40,366 bases of DNA from Branchiostoma floridae (GCF_000003815.2 NC_049992.1:9155263-9195628), one strand, 5' to 3'. Counted from the stretch's first letter, positions 1-11,727 are shown. The notes: generated by a model not told the origin, from the sequence alone. Numbers and translations: made by a program.

Positions 1-383
1 TGGGACATCCCTTTTTGCATCCACCTTCTGCACAGCCTGATGACGCCCTGAGCTCGGTTCCGTGACACCCACACCCTCCCCTGCTGTATGCCCTCCTTCC
101 GGTGATGGCGTTGTTTTGGTAGTCGCCATTCCCGCGCCTCTGACAAATCAAACGGGCGCCCGTTATCATACTTGTCCTTTTGTTTTGCCTCTACCCCACA
201 TATTGAATATCATAACAATCCAGCCAGCTATGCTGTTTAAACGCAAAAAATAAGCCACTAACTCACACTTTAGAAAACAGTCTTATTTATCCATTTATGA
301 ACTTAAGTGTGATCCCTTCAACTAAAGTAAACATGGTAATTGATTTCCATCTTTTGTTGTTCAGTGTGTTATGTTATTTCAGG

Positions 384-615
384 CCCCTTTTCCACTAGAC
401 GGCGATCGCGCTGCGCTCGCACTGTGACCTAAATAGGATATGTCTATATAACCTTCGCTTTCACATTGGGTATATCATATAAAACGTAAAAGTGTGACTG
501 AGAAGACAACAAAACACAGAAAGTGTAAAAAGATTCGTTTCTTTTCTATACAATTCGTTGAGAAATATGTCAAACTTTAGGTTGCAGCGAAAGCGCCGTC
601 CTGGTGGAAAGAGGG
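384..615. mobile_element. Foldback/MITE-like element with ~35-bp inverted ends
   Basis: The left end (ccccttttccactagacgg, from about 384) reappears inverted at the right end (ccgtcctggtggaaagaggg, about 597-615), with further agreement inward. There is no coding frame between the arms, which fits a non-autonomous DNA transposon. I could not identify a target-site duplication. Seen directly; the class is inferred. Confidence 0.55.
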
Positions 616-863
616 ATATTACGTGCAGTGGTTTGACGCTGGCAGTTTCCTCATACACGGAGCGGCTGGCTTTCCGTCACTATACAATACAACGATGCGA
701 CTCTTTACCGGTCGTGCCCAGTCCCTGGCTGAACCCAGGCCGTTTTTCCGGACGCATAATTCGAGTCATTATGCATGATAAAACAGATCATGGCGGCAGC
801 TGTAGGGTGACTGATTTTTCAAAAGACCATAACCTGCAATTCAGTCTGTTCGTGGCTACGTAG

Positions 864-1040
864 CTAGTGTAGGCTCTCTACGGGACATATGTAGCTTTCT
901 GCCGGTATAATCGTTCGCAACCGGTCGGTAGGTTTTCAAGTGGTAGGAGTTTTGCCCAACGGGAAACTCTTACCGGGTGCGAAAGATTACCCCGGCGGCA
1001 GAAAGATTCTCCTGTCCCGAAGATAGACTGGCTAATCCAC
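864..1040. mobile_element. Foldback element, same family as the one at 17.13-17.42 kb
   Basis: The left arm has 'taggctctctacggga' and 'gctttctgccgg'; the right arm carries the inverse ('ccccggcggcagaaag', 'tcctgtcccgaagata'). The same motif order is found in the element at 17129-17424. An assembly gap begins 48 bases after the right arm. No coding content. Confidence 0.55.
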
Positions 1041-1087
1041 GGTAGACTGGATTCCAGCTAAAAAAGACGAGAGAAAGAAGAACCAGC

Positions 1088-1668
1088 NNNNNNNNNNNNN
1101 NNNNNNNNNNNNNNNNNNNNNNNNNNNNNNNNNNNNNNNNNNNNNNNNNNNNNNNNNNNNNNNNNNNNNNNNNNNNNNNNNNNNNNNNNNNNNNNNNNNN
1201 NNNNNNNNNNNNNNNNNNNNNNNNNNNNNNNNNNNNNNNNNNNNNNNNNNNNNNNNNNNNNNNNNNNNNNNNNNNNNNNNNNNNNNNNNNNNNNNNNNNN
1301 NNNNNNNNNNNNNNNNNNNNNNNNNNNNNNNNNNNNNNNNNNNNNNNNNNNNNNNNNNNNNNNNNNNNNNNNNNNNNNNNNNNNNNNNNNNNNNNNNNNN
1401 NNNNNNNNNNNNNNNNNNNNNNNNNNNNNNNNNNNNNNNNNNNNNNNNNNNNNNNNNNNNNNNNNNNNNNNNNNNNNNNNNNNNNNNNNNNNNNNNNNNN
1501 NNNNNNNNNNNNNNNNNNNNNNNNNNNNNNNNNNNNNNNNNNNNNNNNNNNNNNNNNNNNNNNNNNNNNNNNNNNNNNNNNNNNNNNNNNNNNNNNNNNN
1601 NNNNNNNNNNNNNNNNNNNNNNNNNNNNNNNNNNNNNNNNNNNNNNNNNNNNNNNNNNNNNNNNNNNN
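1088..1668. other. Assembly gap (581 N)
   Basis: Run of 581 Ns directly beyond a foldback element. Any reading frame crossing it is artefactual. Flanking sequence on both sides shows no gene. Confidence 0.99.
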
Positions 1669-2050
1669 GGCCTCGCTCGCAGCTGAGCATCCTGAGGTGT
1701 ACGTTCGTACTGCTGCTATGTAACGGAATACTGGTTTCATACATTTGTATACGCCACTTTGCAAAGAAAAAAAAACAGACTAATTTGAGGCACATGAAAC
1801 ATGCACACCCACACCTGCACTGTGGCATTAAAGAGACCTGGCTCTCCGTCTCAAGGACATGCCCAAATAATGATTGCGCGAATTTCAAAGCACCACATCT
1901 TAACTGGTAGGATTTCTTTCAGTATTGGTATGTAAATGATAACATGTTTTAGATGAGAATTTCTTTGCGAAAATTTCAGCCATAAATATAAAGATTTGGA
2001 CTTTTTTTACCAATATCTGCTGTGTAACAGGTTGGATGTATACAATACGT
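1669..2050. other. Non-coding stretch, nothing recognised
   Basis: AT-rich sequence between the gap and the SINE. I see no exon-like frame with splice signals and no recognisable repeat. Confidence 0.5.
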
Positions 2051-2054
2051 GTAT

Positions 2055-2232
2055 CAGGGCAGAATTAGCGATCTGAGGGAGACTACAGACGATCGGAATC
2101 TCTGTCCACATAAATCTAAAATTCTGGGTTCAAATCCATACTGGCAGGCCCCAATGCTGTGCCGAGAGAAGGGCGCTGCACCTATTTCCCCACCCATGTG
2201 AAAATGAGTACCTAGCTTTGGTTATAAGGGAT
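2055..2232 (+). mobile_element. tRNA-derived SINE copy
   Basis: A Pol III B-box-like motif, gggttcaaatcc, lies at about 2126-2137, downstream of a weak A-box-like segment (attagcgatctgagg). The body (gaaaatgagtacctagct) also occurs, inverted, in the element at 19.62-19.71 kb (gaacatgagtacctagc on the minus strand), so two copies share a body. The tRNA-like head cannot be folded into a sound tRNA, so it is a SINE rather than a tRNA gene. Confidence 0.6.
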
Positions 2233-2355
2233 GACCTTTCTGGATGTTCTCGTGTTTGAGGAGGTTAACATCTCAAGCAACCAACCCCACTACGCTTATC
2301 GGGCTTTATCGACAAGAGTAGGGGTCCATTTCGGTGTCAGTGCAGCTCGTAAATA

Positions 2356-2417
2356 CACACACACACACACACACACGCACACACGCACGCGCGCGCGCGC
2401 GCGCGCACGCACGCACG

Positions 2418-2474
<57 letters not shown>

Positions 2475-2500
2475 ACGCACACACACGTACACACACAAAT
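2356..2500. repeat. (CA)n microsatellite with a (CG)n core
   Basis: Long alternating purine-pyrimidine tract: CA repeats, then a run of about ten CG dinucleotides near 2388-2405, then CA again. All reading frames here (His/Thr or Val/Cys repeats) are artefacts. Confidence 0.95.
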
Positions 2501-2765
2501 CCTGGTGCTGTATTGTTAATCTTTTGGCCGTATATTTTGAATTCTCTATTGTATTTACAATTGCCAACACTGACAACTCTATCTTTGCAATGGGGATAAT
2601 ATAAAAGAATTGAGTGTATTTTTGAAGCGATCGGTTTTGGTGACATCAAACTATTGGACCAACTGGGGGGTGTAGGGGGTGGTCAAATCCTGGTATCATT
2701 TTATCAATCTTTTGGCCTGTTAATTTTTAAAATGCTGTGTTTTTGAAGTGATCGTTTTGGGTGGT
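2500..2765 (+). repeat. Imperfect tandem duplication
   Basis: Copy 1 (about 2500-2645) and copy 2 (about 2687-2765) share the ordered blocks tcctggt, aatcttttggcc, and tttttgaag(c/t)gatcg. Copy 2 is shorter. No coding potential. Confidence 0.5.
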
Positions 2766-3666
2766 ATTACTATCTTTCCAATGGACAGTCCATTCGCTGC
2801 ACCCCCTTGAACCGTCGGTGACATATCATAGCAACGACGAAGTCGATGTGAACATCTAAAAGGTCGATCTGTTGTCAGCTATTTCTATCAACTGGGTCAA
2901 GTGATACGTCACGGTAAGAGCTGCAGTATGTACATAGCAACGTTGACATTTGCGCAACGGCTAAATCTGAAAAAGATAGTGTAAATGAAATATAACGTTA
3001 GAGCTCATAGATTGTAGGGAAAATTTCTACTGTTTTTCAAATTAAAAAATCAAAACAATAGACTGCACAAAGATTGACGTAGATAATACAAACACAAATT
3101 ATCTAGATGTAGTAATGTGCATGGCATGTGTTGTCTTCGTAAAACTGTGATAAAAGAATAAACAGAAATACAATATATGAAAAAATATGTTTGTTTGCGG
3201 TAACGTTACGTTTTTACTATTAGCACGCCCTGTAACTTGGTTATTTTGTGACTTCTTCTGTTAGGTTTGTTTGAGTTGATTAATAAAATTCCATCGTGTG
3301 ATACAAACATATAAATCAAGCATGCTGCACCAACGATTAATGAGTTTTAACAAACTACATGGTTAAATAAAACTTATCCAAATGCCAATGCAATCCTCAA
3401 TAAGTGTCTCTAGAAAAGAAACAAGATAAAAAGCGAATTTCTAAGTGTGATCAATTTGAAAGAGACGTCCTACGGATCGCGTTAGCGCTCTTTCCATCCT
3501 CTCCTTGGTTGTCATGGTGATTTCACCTTCCTTTTGTCAAGACGTCCTCACGAGAACAAACACGGCATATCACGACTTCTCCCTTCTCTTGGCTTTGCAG
3601 TCGTCAGTGTCCACACAAAGGCCCGGCCAGTCGTGCAGCTGCCCTCAGTTGGAAACACTGTGAGCC
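2766..3666. promoter_or_regulatory. Upstream region of the microseminoprotein-like gene
   Basis: About 900 bases without a gene. The last ~190 bases become GC-richer and probably hold the 5' UTR and promoter of the gene starting at 3667. No clear TATA box was found. The role is inferred from position only. Confidence 0.3.
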
Positions 3667-5639
3667 ATGGCGGCCATGTTGCTGACGGTTTTATCCCTAG
3701 CCCTGCTGGCTGCGGCCAACCTTATCCACGGCGCGGCTTTCATATCCATGCCGAAAGAGATGACGATTCGGTACGCTTATTTTTTTTCTTGGCATATAAC
3801 TGAAAGTTGTGCGTCAAACAGTAACATGGTAGAGACAAGGAGGTTTAAAAGAAGAGGTAAATGGGGGGTGGGGTGTCCTGAGGCCAACGCACTTTTCTCG
3901 ATTATATAGTGCATCGATTCATAGGCCTGCTTTAAAAGTTTTCCAGTACTAATGTTTCAAGCTGAGGGGACCCCTTCTCTCTACAGTTGAAGAGTATTCC
4001 TGTGTATCAAGTTTTTGTCCTGTTATGTTTGCTGATAAGGACCACAGGAAGAGTAGCTACGTATACAATGTACTTGTATATCGTTACGGTAATTGTGGAT
4101 CTTAATAGAGTCAAATTTAAAGTCATAGAGTATACAGCCTGAAAGTAAAAGAGAATCTATAGCCTACAGTAAACAATGTTAGATATTTTCTTTTTTCCCT
4201 CGCACGGTTGTCGAGTGGAACGGACTGCCGGGGCACATTGCCCAGGCCCCGTCAGTCGAGGCCTTCAAGGCCGGTTTGGCTGCCTTGCCCTAATCCGCAA
4301 GACCCCCCCCCCCCCCTCAGCGACACCCCAGTGGGGTTTTTAGAGCCTATCGAAGACGAAGACGAAGATATACTGACTAAAGGTTGCATCAAGAGCTAGT
4401 TGGAAAATATTGTATGGAGTGAGAAAGTTATTAAAGGGAAGTCCCTACAGTAAATATTTCTTGGTTTAACAAATTATTTCTGTTGTTTGAGCTTGTTTAG
4501 ACTTAAGATTTACGGTGAAGTGTCCAGCTCATAGGCCTAATAATTTCACCAGCATTTATCTACAGCGTAAAATGACAATCACAAATCTTATTAAAGCTTA
4601 AAAAATTGCACTTTTGCAGGTACGGCACGAAGGACCACCAGAGAACCGTGGTACGGAGGTACTGCGAGTGGAACGGACAGAAGGTCCTGCTCGGCAGTAC
4701 CTGGACCACGGCCTGCTGCATGCACTGTACCTGCACTGGCTATGGCTTGGAATGTTACACGTGAGTAATGACCAATCTCTATCAAGTCGATTCACCGAAG
4801 AAAAATAAGGTAAGGTACGCAAAAAAAGCAGTTACTCAAGCAACTGGATATGATTTTGGAAACGGTCAAACGTTTGAGATATAGCATTTCCTATCTTTCG
4901 TCAATGACACTGATAGTGAAGATAGTAGATGCTAGCGCTATCTGAAACTTCTGACCGTTTCCGAAATCATATCCAGTTACTTGAGTAACTGCTTTTTGGC
5001 GTATCTTACTACCTGGATGTCTAACGTCCATTAACGTATAGAGGTAAGGTGTTTGAGGATAGCCACGAGCACATTGAAAAAAAACAATAGCACACCTGGA
5101 TAAGGGTAGGGGTTTTTCTCTGCGTGAGTGCTTTAAAACTTAATGCCTTAACCTGAGGCCGCACCTGGGCAAGCTCTGCTGTATGGGGGTCACCAAGTTG
5201 TAAGCTACTGGTAAAATATACATAAGGTACACCCGAATACAAATACAAGGTTCCTCTATACAAACATTGGGGCTTGCAGAACCGGCATTATTTAGAGACA
5301 AACAAATATGACGGAAAGAACACTGCTGTAATGTTAATAATTCGAGCCTAGGTCATCATCGATAGCTTGACCTCACTTCACTAAATTTCAACATATAGAT
5401 TTTACCCATTCATTATGCATTGTTGTACTAGTAGTTAATCCTTGCTGGAGTATCTTTGTTTAAAATTCATTTCCAGACACGGGGTGTACATGACGCCGCC
5501 TGGATGTCTTGTTCTCGTGAACGAAGTCTGCGAGGTGGAGATAGTGGACAGCTCCGACCCCAACCGGCCTTGTCAGTCACTCACCGTAGGTCCGCCAGGT
5601 GGCGTCGTGACACCGGGGATTCAGCTGGAGGCGAAGTAG
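3667..5639 (+). CDS. MSMB: Beta-microseminoprotein (PSP94)-like secreted protein
   Basis: Three exons, 3667-3770, 4620-4760 and 5477-5639, join through GT-AG introns (both phase 2) into a 135-residue protein. The start sits in a strong context (gccATGg) and opens a hydrophobic signal peptide (about residues 1-22). The mature part follows the PSP94 pattern: YC-x(4)-G-x(5)...W-x(3)-CC-x(2)-CTC in exon 2, then GC-x(6)-VC and a DPNRPC motif in exon 3. Human PSP94 has ten cysteines; here I count nine. The first family cysteine and the second of the family's CC doublet are absent, and one cysteine is gained beside the third. The C-terminal ~18 residues after the last cysteine form a Pro/Gly-rich tail longer than in human. 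Intron 1 holds a LINE remnant, intron 2 a foldback element. The family fit rests on cysteine spacing and the DP-x-x-x-C motif, and I consider it strong. Small secreted microseminoproteins bind partner proteins in vertebrates; the role here is unknown. Confidence 0.85.
4189..4293 (+). mobile_element. LINE 3'-terminal coding remnant
   Basis: This translates as SFFPRTVVEWNGLPG... ending in AFKAGLAALP and a stop at 4291-4293. This is the usual C-terminus of CR1/L2/Jockey-type reverse transcriptases and resembles the end of the long LINE at 26.9-29.2 kb ([12 protein letters not shown]). It is a 5'-truncated dead copy inside intron 1 of the microseminoprotein-like gene, followed by a poly-C run at about 4303-4317. 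Confidence 0.75.
4808..5014. mobile_element. Foldback element in microseminoprotein intron 2
   Basis: The arms match in inverted orientation over ~70 bases: 'aagcagttactcaag' and 'aactggatatgatttt' on the left, their inverse on the right (to about 5014). The element begins about 50 bases after the exon 2 donor. No coding frame; non-autonomous. Confidence 0.75.
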
Positions 5640-5647
5640 CTCATCAG

Positions 5648-5773
5648 TACTCTCCAAGCAGAGGTTAGGCCGCGAGACATAAAGAAAACGGTGCAAAATA
5701 GAAAGCCCGATAAAACGCCTAAAACGGCAAAAAGAAAACAAACAGTCGGAGCCTAACCTCTGCTTGGAGAATA
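5648..5773. mobile_element. CTCCAAGCAGA-family foldback element, copy 1
   Basis: Left end TACTCTCCAAGCAGAGG; right end is the inverse of TATTCTCCAAGCAGAGG. It is flanked by an exact 9-base direct repeat, gctcatcag, at 5639-5647 and 5774-5782. The first base of the left repeat is the last base of the TAG stop codon of the gene ending at 5639. The interior (aaatagaaagcccgataaaa) matches the right half of the longer copy at 19.9-20.1 kb, so this copy has lost part of its left arm. Confidence 0.85.
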
Positions 5774-5782
5774 GCTCATCAG

Positions 5783-6541
5783 AGGTTGTATCGCGGGATT
5801 ATTTTTACTGAGGGGAGCGCGACCCAACCTCTGCTTTGAGAATGCATCAGCTTACATGAAGTCACATGAAAGAAGCCCAAACGGTCAATGTATGTATACG
5901 CGTTGTGTCAAACAGGCATCGCACAGTATATATATATATATATATATATATATGGTTATAAAGCGGTTCAGCGTATTGATAAGGTTGTTATAACAATCCT
6001 GGAATTCTTCATATTCGATCCAGTCAAATCTGTCTGTCTATGATAGCCACTCAAGGCATTTGTAGAGAGGGGCCACGGTATACAGGTGGTGATGCACAGA
6101 TTCGTTACGTTTGTTTTGATGGAAAAACATGTCTAAGTAACAACAACAACAGTTCTGAGAATAGAAACAACTTATAATGATACGTATTACAAGATGTAAC
6201 GTTACGAAGATTTTTAGTATCTAACATTATAGCACTTCCCGCCAACGCTAGCAAATGTTAATAATGTTGAATACCATGTTATCCTGCTTCCTGTATGTAC
6301 ATGTATATGACATATCTGACAACACAGTAAAGTTTTAAGCATAACTTCTGATTCAGAATATATTTGAATATGTAGTTCATAAACAGTGTCAGTTCCTGTA
6401 CCTGTGTGGCTATGGGCGTCAGTAGACGACAGGGTGGAGAAGGATTTGTACACCATTTGACGGTAGGCGGCGACGTGATTGGTTGGTAACGGCTGCCCAG
6501 CGCTACGAAGCGACAGGAACACAGGCCTGTATGCCAGGCTA
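5783..6541. other. Non-coding intergenic stretch with (TA)n microsatellite
   Basis: It holds a partial terminus of the CTCCAAGCAGA family (aacctctgctttgagaa, about 5824-5842), a (TA)n run at 5927-5953, and near 6459-6500 a segment (gtaggcggcgacgtgattgg) that recurs at 32.1 kb. No gene-like frame. Confidence 0.6.
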
Positions 6542-6749
6542 GCCTCTACCAGGCTCCACAGGTGGCTGGAAAAAATAGTAGAAATTGGCCAAATAGGACA
6601 GAAAACACGCCAGAGGAGTTCGATGGTCGATGACCTTAGGTCGCAAACTGTACTCCTCGGCCATCTAAATTCTCTGGCGTGTTTTCTGTCTTATTTGGCC
6701 AGGCCAATTTCTACTATTTTTCCAGCGACCTGTGGAGCCTGGTAGAGGC
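6542..6749. mobile_element. Foldback element with ~75-bp arms
   Basis: The left arm starts gcctctaccaggctccacag and continues through aatagtagaaattggcc and acagaaaacacgccagag. The right arm carries the same blocks inverted, ending tgtggagcctggtagaggc at 6749. It lies about 80 bases beyond the stop of the first TMEM26-like gene, probably in or near its 3' UTR. No coding frame. Confidence 0.8.
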
Positions 6750-6829
6750 AACACCAGGGCAGCTGTTTGACGTATGCAAGAAGCGGTCGTGGCATGAGAG
6801 AATATCAATGTCCCTAAAAATGACTGCAC

Positions 6830-9689
6830 TTAAGCTTGGACATCACTCATTTCCGCAACTGTGGTGTCCTCTTGTTTCATGTCATCCCTCCTGATGACTT
6901 CCTCTAACCCCGCTCCTACCGCGTGGCCGCTCTCCTCCCCTTTCCCGCCACAGATGATGATGATGCGGTAGATCTGCAGCACAATGAGCAGCGTGTTCTT
7001 CCCCACGAAGAAGAAAACGCCCTGTGTAAGAACGCGCTCGTAGAAGATCAGATACAGCCGGAAGGCCAGGAACGGCCCGTCCTGCATGAAGATGGTAGTG
7101 ACCATCGCAAAGACATCAGGCTGGCAACAGCCGCAGACGACCAGATTCTTTTCCTGCAGTTGCTCAGCGAACTGCTGCAAGGTGCCGCGGCGTTTTGTGG
7201 CTCTGTCGCCCTTGCCTTCTTCTGTTGTTGGCTCCCCTTGGCCGTCAGATGGTTGACTACTGATCGGCAAGGCACCGCCAGATGTGTGTATCGCACCCGG
7301 GCGAGATTTCCTGGCTCTGACGGCGGTGAGGACGATGGTAAACTGCATCAGGCTCCAGGTGAAGAGCGCAAGCGCGGTATAGACGACTCCCTCTTTGTTC
7401 CCGACCCTCTCTTCTTCGAAGACTTGGAACAGCTCCACGATGTCGGCGGCCATGGCGACGTAGACCAATAGGAGCTGAGACAGCTCGTCACGTGTCAGAC
7501 TTCCTCTCGGAAGCAGCCATCTTCCGATGACTAGGAGCAGGACCATGATCTGCTCCAGGGCGCCAACCCAGTTCTCGATCATAATCTCAGCCTGAAGAAC
7601 GAGATTTCACGAGAGTTGTTCATTGCTGCTTATCATTTTACAGCCTTTTCATTTGACGTCATCTGTGCCATGTTGGATTACAACGTACATCAGTTGTGTA
7701 AACCACACGAAGATGCTATTTCTTAATTCAATTACACGCCAACATGGTCCTCGGAGGATTCAAATTATAATTAGTACGACGTCAATGAAAAGCCTGATTT
7801 GCGCGTAACAAGTTAACTGTTTGAAAAGAAATGCTTCAAACAATGTCAAATGTCTTACGTCGATTCCAATGGAGTGCAGTTTCAAAATGTCGTCCATTTC
7901 TTCCTCCGTTTCATTGCCAGTGATGTTTCTGCATGCCTCCTGCCTTTCCGACATCTCCGCTAGGCGGCGCTCCAACTCGTTCAGCTCCAGGAACCAGATG
8001 GAGGGAACGGTACAGCACAGGTAGAACAGCACACATGGAGAGAACCTGGGGAACAGCAAGGGAAAGGCCCGTGAATATTTTTATCAGGTTGGTACGTCAA
8101 TGGATAGAGAGACTCTTTTTTCACAACTTTTTCTTTATTCCCTTGCTTTAAAAGTGTTGCACCGTACTATCATTGGCTCTTGCTGTGTGTATATTCATTA
8201 CACATTTAGGTTTGGGACCGCATTGTAAACATCTCAGTAAACTGTCACTATATATAACACTAAAAGCTTATGACCACATCTGTAAGAAGCGAAACCTATA
8301 GTTGCAGTACAATGTGAAGCAGCCAGAATTGTCCTGAGCGACATGTTAAAAGGATCGAGTACACAATATGCTTGTGCGAATGCATCACCAATACTAAATT
8401 CGACCTTAAATGAATGATTTTTTGTCTGCGATTGTGATATACAGCTATTCCCATAAACCTAACCATCTCTAAGATAGATAATCTAGGTATCCGTTTATGT
8501 CAGCTCTACTTCAATAAACTGTGAATTGTAATTGTAATAGTCCGAAACTATCATATTTATATTAATTGTAATTGTTCATGAGCAGAGGTTATTTGTAAAT
8601 ATTGTAATCCTGTGAACAGTTTCTTGTAATATTGATAACGTTGCGCTAGTTTTACTGTATGAGTCGGCGCAATTCAGTTTTAACTGCAAAGCCGATGTTT
8701 TTATCAATAATAAACCATTTACTACATAAACCTCGGTAAGTTATGTGGAGATTCCGAGTGAGCTCGCCGGAGTGAGTGAGTGTAAGTGTTATTGTTAGAA
8801 AATATCGCGAGATCCCCAAATTGCCGCGAGGCGTATGGTCATTGACCCTTCCTGAGATATGCCATGGCCACAGGCGTTTTGACATCTGGGTACACCCGCC
8901 TATTGTACAGACATTATGATGTCAAACATACAGAAAGTTACGAACGAAAACATGTTTTTTGGGCAATGTTTGTCGTTTTTTTTTAGTTGAACCTATTGTA
9001 CACATTATGATATTATATTATGTTCATTCATCCCGTTAGTGTCTCGAGAAAAAAAAATGACATTACAGTTTGCAATTTGACTCTGGAACCACAGCAGCGG
9101 GAGTACAATCTGTATCTTGCTGTCTCTCTTGCCTTTGCTTCGCGAACGAAGCAACGAAGCTTGATAAGGATAATAGTATGGCTTATGATGTTCACAACGT
9201 TATAGCCACTTATCCAGCACATGCTGCAAAATATATTGTGTGATACACATTTTTATCCAATGGCTCTTCGCGTCTCAATCATTGTTATGACGCATATTAT
9301 CCAAAGCGATCTCATGCAAAACAACAAAATTGACTCATGAGGGGCGTTCAAGTGATTCAAAAAGTTAAGACTTTGACGGTAAGTGAATTATCACATTGGC
9401 CTTAACTTTGGTGCACGTGTATACTTATGTCCCTTGTTTCCGGGTTAGGGACACGTTTTGACACCCCCCTCCCCCTCCCATATAAACTCAGCACTAACCA
9501 TTTCCACTCCTTGCCTTTCCTGACGATCAGTGTGAAGAGTGCCTCGATGAATAGCCCAACTTCTGCCAGCATCAGTAGCCAGAACGTAGCGGCGCCACGT
9601 ATGCTGTACACCCGCCAGATACACAGCAGCCCGAACGCAGCGAACAGCAGCCGGGTCAGGACGGCGTTGAAGATTACAACAGCTCCCAT
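6830..9689 (-). CDS. TMEM26: TMEM26-like multi-pass membrane protein, copy A
   Basis: Exons on the minus strand, 9689-9499, 8045-7859 and 7591-6830, give 379 residues (human TMEM26 is of similar size). Intron 1 is phase 2 and intron 2 phase 0, both GT-AG. The start at 9689 (MGAVVIF) is chosen because copy B and vertebrate TMEM26 begin at the same place; an upstream in-frame Met exists. Hydrophobic segments lie near residues 7-26, 35-53, 68-82, 134-148, 156-170, then in exon 3 around VVYTALALFTWSL, the TTIFMQDGPFLAFRLYLIFY block and the LLIVLQIYRIIII block, so about eight spans. The hallmark IGRWLLPRG-x-LTRDELSQLLL falls at about residue 148. Two N-glycosylation sites (NIT, NET) lie in the loop coded by exon 2. 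The hydrophilic loop in mid exon 3 is Lys/Glu-rich. Vertebrate TMEM26 is a plasma-membrane protein of unclear biochemical function. Confidence 0.9.
8046..9498. other. Intron 1 of TMEM26-like copy A
   Basis: AT-rich intron of about 1.45 kb, bounded by a GT donor (gttagt, minus strand) and a CAG acceptor. I recognise no nested gene or clear repeat. Confidence 0.6.
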
Positions 9690-11727
9690 GGCTCTCGTTT
9701 TCGCGACGTATAAAACTATATAGCCGGCGACACGTTTTTCATACACGTAGTGTAGGTTGTGTGAACCGCACACGGCCAGTTGACAACTTTTCACTGAAAG
9801 ACGGATGAAGTGGTAAACTATTTCCTGTTTGAAGCTGATTAAAATAGACATGACGTCACTGAATTATAGGAGTGGTCAGACTCGCCCTACGATCGTGCTT
9901 TCACTTTTACTTCGTCGTACGATTTAACCAAGACTGTAGCAGTACCGGCCATAAACAAGGCCTTATAGGGTCCAAGACATAACCCTTTCCATCACAAGAC
10001 ATCTGGATTTTACTCGAGACGCCCGGCGACTGTCTGAAGATTATGTAAACAATGATCTCCACAAGCTGCCATAAAAATATCATATCTCGAATGCTATCTG
10101 AACCCGACAAGATTACTACGCAGTGAATAGCGAACTTCGTGAGCCGGTAAAAATCGGACATCACAAAAATATTGAGGCAACACAAGAACAATGTTTACCT
10201 ATGAAGGAATCATAAAAGTAGAGCTGTACTACACCATGATGCCGTGATCTCCCTACACAGATATCCTTACACATAAGTGTGCTTTTTATCAGTAGTGACA
10301 CAAGTCTGCATGATACCAAAGAGCTACAAAGGGCCATGGAGGACCAAGTGCAATGGAGGAAGTTCTCTGGATTGGTTCGAGCGGGAGCTCGAACTAAGTA
10401 AGTAAGTAATTAAGTTTATCAGACGACAATAAAATGGACACACAAATTCCACACTGTTTGTGCTTCCGGGGTGCGACACCGGTACAGCAGAAAAACTGGT
10501 CAGCTGTGCCTTCGGGCTATCATGTTTACGGAGAATACGAAGAAAGACAGCACAATATACTGTTACAGACAAGAGCATACGTCATGTTATTATTGACAAT
10601 AGGATAGAGATGGTCTACACTCTACAGGATTCGAAATACTGTTACTGGGTGCGTATGGTACACTAGTAATGTGCGTATACAGGATATTCTTTATACCTAC
10701 ATTTCTAGATTAGGTGCACCAGCGCACCTAGTACCTATTCCCAAAGACGAATTTCGAGCCCTGGTCTATTTAGTGATTGTTTTAAACCTGATGTTTTCCC
10801 TTGTTTGCACAGGGCGTTTCTTGAACCCTTAAACAGGTGCTTGAGTGTTTGTCCTTACCTTCATCTCCATAATTATGTCTGGGGCATTGAAGGTCATGAT
10901 TGATATGCGGCACCATGTGTACAACGAACCACAGGATTTGGAATCAAGAGTGAAACTAGTAATGGCAATAATTGTTCAAACTTAAGACCACCCCGAAAAT
11001 GCTTGTTCTGTCTTCTGCTCGCCTACCTCATTGTTTCAAGCAGAAAATAAATAATAAAAATAATTTCTTCCTACTGTAAAATTGAATATCAGCTAACATT
11101 AAAAAAGTCATTTACAGTATATCATCTAAAATTACCGTTTCGTATGTAATACCAAAATAAATCTAACGTTAACATTACATGCTGTTGGATAAACGTACTA
11201 CCTCATCAAATAACACAGGTTACACACATATAGGACAGGTTTTAATTTGTAAACCTAAATCTCAATAATCGTACTATCGGAATCTTCTAGTCATGGAATA
11301 TTATGTCAAGCGCATTCGTGTCAAGCGATAGAACTTCGCTGCTGAAAAAAAAATCAAACATTTCGTGTTAATAATGTGACCAGGATCCGCCATTTTTGTT
11401 TTCTTACAAACGATCCCGTCATGCAACTGAACCACTATGTAACGTTACACCTTGATATGATATATATATACATACTGTTATCTGTGCACAACCTATGGTG
11501 TTTAAAAAAACACGAAGATTTTAAAATACTTTAAGGAAGTGTGACGCATTCTTTTTGACACCGTAAAACACACATATTTTATGAGACCTGTTACTAGTAT
11601 ACCATGGAGATTATACGTAACCATGTACGAGAAATATGTAATGAAATAATAAAGTGTTCGTAAAACATACGTTAAGCACTACGTTTATGAAAATACGCGT
11701 CTTTACTCATTGTGTTTCTTGCGCGTG
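9690..11727. other. Intergenic region between the two TMEM26-like genes
   Basis: Contains the start-side flank of copy A, a short LINE tail (10.32-10.41 kb) and otherwise AT-rich DNA. No frame shows homology I recognise. The last ~1 kb is the downstream flank of copy B. Confidence 0.6.
10321..10412 (+). mobile_element. LINE 3' end with (TAAG)n tail
   Basis: In frame it reads ELQRAMEDQVQWRKFSG...ARTK then a stop at 10399-10401. A 'DR-x-x-WR' type ending is common at the C-terminus of non-LTR reverse transcriptases. It is followed at once by taagtaagtaag, which resembles the short tandem tails of non-LTR elements. The fragment is short, so the call is tentative. Confidence 0.5.

Noticed and set aside
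2055-2232. tRNA gene
   Set aside because: Only the B-box is good and no cloverleaf closes; better explained as the head of a SINE, whose body recurs at 19.6 kb.
6923-7471. 182-codon plus-strand frame
   Set aside because: It lies exactly antisense to exon 3 of TMEM26-like copy A and has no domain or splice support; a shadow frame.
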